Positions 56,137-64,000 of a stretch of 64,000 nucleotides of DNA are shown in pieces. This stretch comes from Coccinella septempunctata (Eukaryota; Arthropoda; Insecta; Coleoptera; Coccinellidae), in NCBI RefSeq assembly GCF_907165205.1, contig NC_058193.1:23449521-23513520 (forward strand), given 5' to 3'. A program made the position numbers and the translations under genes. Within the stretch, counting starts at the first letter, position 1. The number at the start of each line of letters is the position of its first letter. Under the pieces are notes generated by a model that was not told where the DNA came from, did no database searches, and saw nothing but the letters and a program-made list of their open reading frames with translations.

Positions 56137-58338
56137 TGTGTATGTCGGAATTTCCGCGCTCTATTCTTCATTTCATGTACAAATTTGCATGGTTCGCTAA
56201 AAAAACAATCATCAAGGCATAAATAACAATTCTAACCTGCATTCTTCAACTTATTCACCTCCAGAGTCTCACCTTACAATTCTTGTTATCTTTTTCACGC
56301 AATGAAGAAAATCTAAATTTGAAAGAACATAGTTCACAATCAAGAAGGGAAAAAAACTGGAATGGGACATTTAAGTTATGACTGTAATAGAATTCCCCCA
56401 TATTGTTGTTATGTTTAAATACAAATTCATATTTTTCTTGAAGGACTTGAACTTGTGACTAGCGCATACGCCATTTTGTTACTTCAACATATTGACATAC
56501 ATACCTATATAAATGATACATTTTCATTTCATTTCTCATTTCCCTAAACGCATTTGGAAATTTTGGTAACATTGAAATATTATTTTGACCAATTGGTTTC
56601 CATTTTTGATGCATAACGTAAGTTTCAGAGTCAACTGAATGTAACAGAAGATAGTTTTATTTGGAATTTGCTAAAATCAGAAAAAAATTCTATTCGATTT
56701 GGGAGTATTGATAGGGTATAGATTCGAATAATATATTCTTCCTTTGTGTCATTACCAGGATTTTCTGATAATATTTCATAAAAAGTTTAATCGCATTGGT
56801 AGGTTGTTCCTTAGATTATGGCGTATTCAAACTGCTTAGCTTTATACATATAACTTTTATATAAACGAGATGTGAAATTGGGTGGTTAAGTTGGAGTTCA
56901 GTTCCGAATCTAGTTGGGAACTAACTTGTATTTGTAGATTTATTTTATAGGAAACCGCAAACATAACAGATGTAACTGACTACTATGTTATTCAACTAAT
57001 AACTCAAATCTCTTTGTATGGGTTTGCTTTCGAACTTATTCAATTAGTTAAATATTGAACGGTCCGAATTGCGTATTCTAGTTTAGGGTTGGAACAGAAT
57101 CGATATCAATTATCTTGTTAGTGATATGTACAATTAATGCGAGAATAATATGGAATTACTGAAATTGTTCTGTTGAATCAATAGGTCCGTCTGAATAATT
57201 GTTTTATAACAACATTCAAATGATGGATCCAGTGTTTACATTTCAATTATAAATATATACCTACGCCTGAATATAATCAATTGAATCAGATATTTTCTTG
57301 AATATCTAAAACTTCATCTTAATCTTTCTTTCGTGATGGTGCTCTTTCTGAGAACAGATCAATTCTTATTTCGAAATATTCAAATAATTATATGTTTATT
57401 TGAAAAAATTAACTTGTATATTGTTGAATTTTACTCAATTATCATCACTTTGTATCAATCCCGCACATTAACGTTCTAGATTTTTATAATATATGAGAAT
57501 TTATTTTCTGAAGCATATTAAAAATGAATCAAATCAAAAATGTTGTCATTCTTGGTCAGTTTTCATTTTGTCAATCAGATATCACAAAATGTATAGGCTG
57601 GTTCATAAGATAGGTATAAACGATTGAAAAAAATGGGGCATTTCCCATCAATGAATCACCCTGTACAGCGATTTTCATTATATCTTTAAGGTCTATGTGA
57701 ACTGTAGGAATCATTTATTCAATTAGTGGAAGAATATCGTAAGAACCTGAATATTTTTTCTTTATAGGGGCAATATTTTTACTCTGGTCGATATTTAGCA
57801 TCCTAAGAAATGAAATGAATTTTTAATGTTCAAGAATTCCATCAATTGAATCATTATGTTTTTTGAATTTTTTCTTTGATGGAAAACATCAATTTTTATT
57901 GCTTCCTATATCAACCTAGAAGCATGCATTAGAATTAATGAATTAACATTTGGACAGTTTTTTTAGACATGACAAACTTTTTCGAAATTACTAGCTTGGA
58001 CGATTCATTTTGCTGTTTATTTTTGTTTTTTCAATTATACATTAGTGCTCAGACCAAACAGGATCTGTTTGCTCAGAAGTGAATGAAAATATAAAAGCAG
58101 TGGCGTACCATTGAATACGTTTAGCAAATTGTATAAAGATATCTATACTGGTTATAAAAAAAGATTTTCTCTCGAAACTTCATCACCCTGTACTTCGAAA
58201 AATTAAACGTTCACAACATTTCTTCACGTGAAGGTTAATAAACTTAAAATCAGTCTTAGCTCAATCTCCTTCAACAATCACATTCTACCAGAAACATCCT
58301 GTGTACGGAAATTTGTCGAACATTAAATGTGGCCCATT
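56137..58338. other. No gene recognised
   Basis: Strongly AT-rich. Lone CACCCTGTA motifs near 57659 and 58187 in the same orientation do not form a pair. A short exon-like piece on the minus strand near 56290-56330 (FSSLREKDNKNCK) has a plausible acceptor and GTGAGA, but its phase does not fit the exon at 55552. Confidence 0.4.
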
Positions 58339-58548
58339 TCATATTTCTCCCCTTGTTTCCCTCGTAAACTCGCAAAATAAGTCACCTCCTCTCTGCTCCT
58401 TACGGTGCCAGGATCCGAACCCTTTTAAAATATGAAATTTGGGGTAACTCGGGGATATAATTAAACGAACCTCTCGAAAAACGCAATGAACAACCTTCTG
58501 TGATGCCCGTGTTTCATAAAAAATTACCTTACCTTGAAATGAGGCCAT
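58339..58548 (-). CDS. Small open reading frame, or start exon, with coding-like codons
   Basis: An ATG in good context (GACATGG) at 58548 opens 69 codons ending at 58339. The codons are less AT-driven than the flanks, and the C-terminal part reads FGSWHRKEQRGGDLFCEFTR. A GTAAGG after MASFQ offers a donor with phase 1, compatible with the exon at 55623. A TTAAAAG before GGTTCGG could instead be an acceptor within the frame. So it is either a small complete ORF, a first exon or a spliced small gene. No family recognised. No membrane segment or signal peptide is evident. Confidence 0.3.
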   Translation of the reverse strand: MASFQGKVIFYETRASQKVVHCVFREVRLIISPSYPKFHILKGFGSWHRKEQRGGDLFCEFTRETRGEI

Positions 58549-59961
58549 GTCATGCTACCAACCGTATATTAGTCCTTTGTGAGTTTCATGATAGTTTCGT
58601 GAATTAAACTATGTATCATGGCCTTGCAAAGGCTGTTGCGAATTTAATTAAATAGATGTTGGTATCAATTTTTTTTTTATTGTGGAATATGCTCACATGT
58701 TGAGTCTCTCTGAAAGAACATTTTTGTTTTATCCTGGATTGTCCTTTTTTCAAACACCTCTTTGTTTTTTTGCACCTGCAATTGTTATTTCCAAGAATCT
58801 TCAATAATTACACATGATTTTCAGTGACCAGCGGAAATATTTTTCGGAATCTGTAGACATTGGAATCAAGCTACCTTATCTTAATTCGTTGTACAGGGTG
58901 TCCCACGGTGGATGCCTATTGGACTTTCACAGAGAGCCGATCATAGGATTGTTTTAAAAATTTGGGTACTAGGTTCTGATCTACCTGACTAAAATATTTT
59001 CTAGGTTGCGACGTTGCCGCTTATACGAAAAAATACAACAATCTTCGTTATATCAAATGTGAAACCTTATTTATTGTAACTTTTTCGCTTCTCTATCCAT
59101 CTCTATCCATCTGAGTATTTTTGTCATATACTTCTTCCTCCTTATTCCTGATACTTTCGGAGATATCAACTGTTTTCCACGAAAAACTGCCAATAACATG
59201 GATCGAATGAAATGGGAATAGAAAAAACGTTTTATATTTCACGAAGCTGAAATTTCAGAAATATGTTAATGAGATTTCTGAGGATGAGTTTCGTGTAGAA
59301 AACACAGGTTTGCGATACACAGGATGTCCGTTTCGTTTTTTCATTAGATACAAAAACTATAGAAAGTTGATGTTTTCACATGAAACACCCTACTTTTCAG
59401 CTGATATTTCAAAAAAAAAAAATCAAAATACGCATCTTGTATCATGTTCTTATACGGAAACTGCATGGCTTCAGAAATAAAGTCATTTCAATGGAAGTGA
59501 GATCTCGACTGAACGTGTACATTCATGCAAGGAATTGTGTTAGATAATATAATAAGTTTAGCAAAGCATTCTGAAAACCCTCACTCTCATAGAAATTTGA
59601 CTTTACTTTCCAAACCATGAAGTTTTCGTATAAAAATATGATGCATCATTAGATGCGTATTCGGATTTTCTCTGATAAGATCGAATAAAAAGTTTTTGCA
59701 TGGAGTGACAAGACGAAGAATTATCTATATCACAAATCCAGTTGTTTTCACATGAAACTGATTCTCAGGATACCAATGATCTATTTCCAAACTTTCAGCT
59801 CCCTAAAGTATTATAAAATGACTTTTCCATGCTCATTTCAATTTTATTTATGTTTTCGGCAGATTTTTGAGGAAAGCATTAGACAAAAATACTCAGATGG
59901 TGACAGAGAAGCGAAAAAAGTTATACTAAATAGGGTGTTACATTCAAAATAAGGAAGTTTG
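58549..59961. other. No gene; lone MITE ends
   Basis: A TACAGGGTGTCCC begins near 58893, ACAGGATGTCCG near 59321 and AAACACCCTAC near 59384, but I cannot pair them. AT-rich otherwise. Confidence 0.4.
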
Positions 59962-61032
59962 TATACTCCATTCACATTTATTTTAGCAGTCGGTTTGCCA
60001 TGAAATAATATTCTCAAGTTTTTGTAACTAGAACGGAATAAGGTTGGCACTCATGAAATGTCGTTGATGTCATAACGCCGTTGCCACAACTAATATCAAT
60101 TTTTATTACGAAAATGCCGAAGGTGATTGAAAAAAGAGACAGTGTTTCAGGAAGTGCTATTTAGAATTTAGGTCCGCTCGTTCAAATAGTTATACCCTGA
60201 TATTCTAAAATCCACAATACGTCAGACGGTAGCGAACATATTCAATGTAAGAGAATTTTTATAATGTTTGAGTGAATTAATGCGAAAAGTTTACTACAGG
60301 ATTTTCGATGAATGGTAGAATAAGTTCTCGGAAATTGATTTTGCTATTTTCATTTGACTTGTCCTATACATTGTAAATGTCTTAAGGTACCAATAAATAC
60401 CTAATTATTATTATTATATCAATGTATTAAGATGAACAGCCACAAATACGCGGCAGTTGTCCTGTTACTTGTGTATTCATGTGAAATTTTTGTCCAAAGG
60501 TGAATTTCATCTTGACTTGAGACTTCCTTTAATTCCTTTTACTTATATTAATGCAAGATGATTTTTGTTGAAGAATTCAACATTCTTTTAATTATCCCAT
60601 TCCAACCACTGCATCATATGCATTTCATCTTCGGGTTAATATTTTTGAAATCTACAACTGATGCAATATTGATATTGATATTCAAACTTTAGCCAAAGAA
60701 CATAACGAACATTAACTCTCCTCAAGCTAGTGCATATTATGATATGATACTGATCTCTTGTATTTTCAATGAAAATAACCGGATTTGGTATGCCTTCAAT
60801 CAGTTTGTATAAACTTCAATTATGTTCGTCACATATTTTCCGAAGAGATTCGACATTGTGATAAAATACGTAATAACAGAAACTTTTACGTAGAACAGGC
60901 AACATAGCGTTGATTTAAAACCCAAAAATGTTTTGACAAGCTTCATAACCCCACATTTTCGTAGTATACAGAGTGAAATGTGTCAAATTTCCACGGCCAA
61001 CCGAGTGCTAAAATAAAAGTAAATGAAGTATA
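59962..61032. mobile_element. TIR element family E, copy 3 (1071 bp)
   Basis: Left end TATACTCCATTCAC then TTTTAGCAGTCGG; right end CCGAGTGCTAAAATAAAAG. It is colinear with copy 1 and lacks both the non-LTR insertion and a further ~130 bases around the insertion point. No coding. Confidence 0.87.
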
Positions 61033-61938
61033 GTATTATCTCTTATAAGCGACAACGTAGCAATAATGAAAATATTTCAAACAGATAGATCAGAAGCCTA
61101 AACCCTTGTACCCAAATTTTCAGAACTATTTCCCACCATGGGAAGCCCTGTACATAGGTCAGGTTAGGTTGATATTTTTATTACTGATACGGTTTATGTT
61201 AGTCCTTTTTATCCTATTATTATTGTTGAACATTAGCTCAGAATCTCGTAAGGTTACTAGTAATATAATCAGCCTTTTCAACTATCTGTATGGAAACAAC
61301 ATCAAAATGCCCTAATAACATACAAGACGACAGAAGTTATATTCCCTGATCTGCCTCCCAGTCTTTCTCCAGCACAAACAGAGTCTATGTTGGAAAGATC
61401 CAACCCCTAATTGCCTTAAAAAAGTCGCCCCATAAAGAGAAATCTCTTCCGTTCTTGAAGGTTATTACACCACGAGGATGTTTACTCCCACCGTCATACA
61501 CTTCAAAGGAGGTTTAATGCTCTGACTCTGCGAAATCTGCTTGAATCAATGCTCCGGAGATGATCTAGACATCTTCAAGTTTATTGCACCGAGGGTCCGC
61601 AATAAATTGAAAATTAGAATAGAAAGCGAAGACATTGTCTGAGGGGAAATACGAGGAAAGTGTCCTCCGTCATGATCCTTTATGATTTAGATGATGTCCT
61701 CGTGATGATGGATATTCCGACAAGTTATTCCGCGTTCTGTTCAGATTAGAATATTTAATCATTCCAGGGAATTTTCAATTTTGACGAGAAATTCTCCATT
61801 TGTATGAGAGATTTTCATTCCGAGCATCGTTCTTCGAGAACAATGAACTGGAGGAAAACTGTTCGTTTTCATGAGAGATTAAAGATTAATATCGTGAAGA
61901 ACTTGAAATTTTTGTTACTCTCATCGATTTTATTTCAG
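61033..61938. other. No firm gene; GC-richer patch 61330-61720
   Basis: The patch has more G and C than its surroundings, but all frames are interrupted. It may be a decayed transposon segment. A frame open from 61804 runs into the candidate exon at 61939. Confidence 0.3.
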
Positions 61939-61989
61939 GAATACATAGCTGAATTCAACGAATCTGTGTGCAACTTTGTATCGCATTGA
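61939..61989 (+). CDS. Weak candidate terminal exon
   Basis: After CTCATCGATTTTATTTCAG one frame reads EYIAEFNESVCNFVSH and TGA. The same frame is open upstream to 61804. Sixteen codons are too few for confidence, and no polyadenylation signal is obvious close by. Confidence 0.2.
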   Translation, partial: EYIAEFNESVCNFVSH

Positions 61990-62224
61990 AAAAGGAATGG
62001 AAACTTTTATTTGACTAGAAAAATCTTGATTTTTGGAAATCATTGAGAATGCTTCAAAGTTTGCATGTAAGATATGACTTCTTGTGGAACTTCATTTTGA
62101 ATTTAGATTCAAATGAAGTGGACACGCTTAGAAAATGTGATACGTGATTTAATTCGCTTTGAAACAAAAAAATTTTGACTCATATTCCGCAGGAAATATG
62201 CTCAATACGGCTTTTTTTAAACAT

Positions 62225-63318
62225 CTGGGGAATTTACTTCCAGCATGATGGTACAGGTCCTCAACGATTCAGACTAGTTACGCAATATCTGAATTAATAA
62301 CTTTTGGAACAGATGAATAGGAAATGGTGGACCTGTGGCATGGTCCCCAAGGTTTCCGGATCTAGCTCCTCTGGATTATGTTCTGTGGGGTCATCTGGAA
62401 GAGAAAGTATATGCCACTAAAATAACTTCACGGGAGCATCTGAGACAGAGAATAGAAGAAGACTGCGCAAAAGTTAAACAAAATCCCGAATAAATAAACT
62501 GATTTTCAAAGCTAGGAATTGTGTCGAGATGGAAGAACCCCATTTCGAACATCTCTTATGATAGCATATTTTCATTTTTGTTTTATGAAAGGAAATAAAT
62601 AAGTTGAGGTTTTTCGGAAAAATAAATTTTAATACTTATGTGTGTTATGAATGTTACATTTTCCAAGAGGGTTTATATCATTTCATTCAATATGTAATTT
62701 CAAAAGAATTCATAGCTCGATTTTGCATACTCTTGATTACTTTTTAACGAACACTCAGTGGGTGCTGAGGGTTGAAAATAAAAAGAGTTGAACAGAATTT
62801 AAAATAATCTAAAATCTCAGTAAAAGACAATAAATATTATCTCCAAAGGAATAGAAACAGGACCGCATTTCGAAAAAATTACATTAAAGATTAATTCGTC
62901 CAGTTCCTATTCTCTTGTGGCAAGTGTGCCATGCAAAGTGAAAATTGAATTCCTTATAATAACTTATGTAGGTTTTCATGGCAATAAAGAAATTTCGTTG
63001 AGGGACGTATAAAAAATATAGATTTTGGAGTTTGAAAGTAAATTCATGATATTCTGAGTACTGCCTGAAACTATTGAAATTTTATTGTTTGAATGAGCTT
63101 TCTAAAGTGAACAAACCCATAAAATTCGATCGAAATCGGAGCTTGCGTTTCAGAGTTATTATTATCGCAAATTTAGGCCAATTTTCTTTAATCACCCCGT
63201 ATTGGCCCGTATCTCTGAAACTAATAGCCTTAGGATACAAAACAAGCAAGTTTTCTGGAAGGCCTGGCTGACCTGCATTCACCATTAGGCTATATCCAAC
63301 GACTCATGAAACACCCTG
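62225..63318 (+). mobile_element. 5'-truncated DD41D (Tc1/mariner-type) transposon with intact 3' TIR
   Basis: It combines a transposase C-terminal relic (62235-62564), ~620 bases of non-coding 3' sequence and a right TIR (about 63197-63318) ending AAACACCCTG before TA. The 3' sequence from about 62645 matches the MITE at 785-1591. The left part, including the N-terminal transposase and the left TIR, is not present. Confidence 0.82.
62235..62564 (+). pseudogene. DD41D-type transposase C-terminal relic
   Basis: It reads YFQHDG, then LVTQYLN and two stops, then after a one-base shift GNGGPVAWSPRFPDLAPLDY and VLWGHLEEKVYAT, and finally CVEMEEPHFEHLL before TGA. The catalytic aspartates are in QHDG (codon at 62247) and PLDY (codon at 62374). 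The 127 bases between them equal 41 residues plus one extra base, so the ancestral spacing is DD41D. The in-frame stops and the shift show it is dead. Confidence 0.82.
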
Positions 63319-64000
63319 TATATCTATGTTTCTCTCGATAATCCTCACAAATTTATTCACGAAATAACAAACTACGAAATGTGTTATTTGGATCAAATTA
63401 TAGATCCGATTTAATTAGGAGGATCATGGGAGTCGGGTTCTTTTTATTGATTCACTTGCCCGAATGAAAGATTGATTGGATATTGTATGGAAAATGGCAG
63501 TGGATAATCTGTAGGTTATAAACATACATATTGGGCATCCTGGGCTGAAATATAATCTATCATCATGAATTTTTCACTCGTTTCGTAAATGGAACAGCAG
63601 CCTGAATAGGGGGATTGATTTATCAAGTGGCAGCTGAACCTGTTTATCCCAGTTCAGATATATACATTGCTGTGATGGGTTCAAGAATCCTGGTTACAAT
63701 TTCGATAATTGAATGGTTCTTTCGATACGTCCGATCAATAACAAAAATAATGACTGTTTTTGGTCGATACTCAATTTTGAATGAGTAACTATGTGATTAT
63801 CAAGACTCATTGTAAAACATCGTACGAAAATTTCTACCAATTATTAGAGTGTTTTCACGTTTTCATTCTATGGCGGCGATTCGGTGTTATTCTTAAGAAT
63901 AGGTACTAGGGCGTTAAAGAAAACAAATAAAAAATATTTTTTCTCGGAACCACGCTCAAAAGTTTCGTTAAAATGCCAAAATAGGCCTTTGAAAATATGA
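63319..64000. other. No gene recognised
   Basis: AT-rich. No repeat partner or coding-like frame inside the window. Confidence 0.45.

Noticed and set aside
58395..58425. tRNA-like B-box on the minus strand (GGTTCGGATCC)
   Set aside because: The T-stem does not pair, and no A-box or cloverleaf can be drawn.
1..64000. CRISPR array, bacterial operon, phage or antiviral defence cluster
   Set aside because: No regularly spaced direct repeats, no closely packed long frames and no ribosome binding sites; the content is typical of insect non-coding DNA.

Overview
This window looks like AT-rich euchromatic DNA of an arthropod, most likely an insect. The evidence is the dense set of Tc1, mariner, DD41D and hAT DNA transposons, non-LTR retrotransposon relics, many fold-back MITEs, and short candidate exons bounded by GT/AG sites in long non-coding stretches. 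A beetle is my guess for the order, but nothing in the sequence proves it. I see no bacterial operon, phage, CRISPR array, rRNA or tRNA.

Layout. 0-10 kb: a MITE with ~120 bp terminal inverted repeats (TIRs) (785-1591), a 1.2 kb TIR element carrying repeated 12-bp palindromes (2726-3898), a non-LTR RT relic (about 4520-5150), Tc1 copy A (5267-6784) and an RT palm relic (8927-9095). 10-20 kb: a candidate exon (10364-10652), a 2.3 kb hAT-type element with a perfect 8-bp duplication and an exon-like segment inside (10721-13023), a second RT relic (13570-13900), a fold-back MITE (16276-16972) and a CpG-rich stretch that resembles a promoter and 5'UTR exon (18380-18615). 20-34 kb: mariner copy 1 (19499-20791), several fold-back MITEs and a Tc1 relic (26072-26273). 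34-50 kb: three copies of one TIR family (the third near 60 kb), one interrupted by a non-LTR insertion; Tc1 copy B (40559-41858); more MITEs; a hammerhead-like motif; two phase-compatible candidate exons (45380-45430 and 47231-47368); mariner copy 2 (47583-48388). 50-64 kb: a near-perfect fold-back MITE (52151-52575), a candidate microexon (53515-53554), a MITE inserted at the exact centre of another MITE's palindrome (53775-54509), the 3' end of a probable minus-strand gene (55110-55623) and a DD41D transposase relic with its 3' TIR (62225-63318).

How it fits together. No complete host gene is present; the window is mostly intron or intergenic DNA shaped by transposons. Every transposase seen is broken. 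Many unrelated MITEs share CAGGGTG-type ends and TA duplications with the DD41D relic, so they may have been moved by related Tc1/mariner-type enzymes. The best host-gene signals are the minus-strand exon pair near 55.5 kb, the exon near 47.3 kb and the 5' exon near 18.5 kb. I did not find a previously undescribed biological system that I can support. The most original observations concern mobile-element structure.
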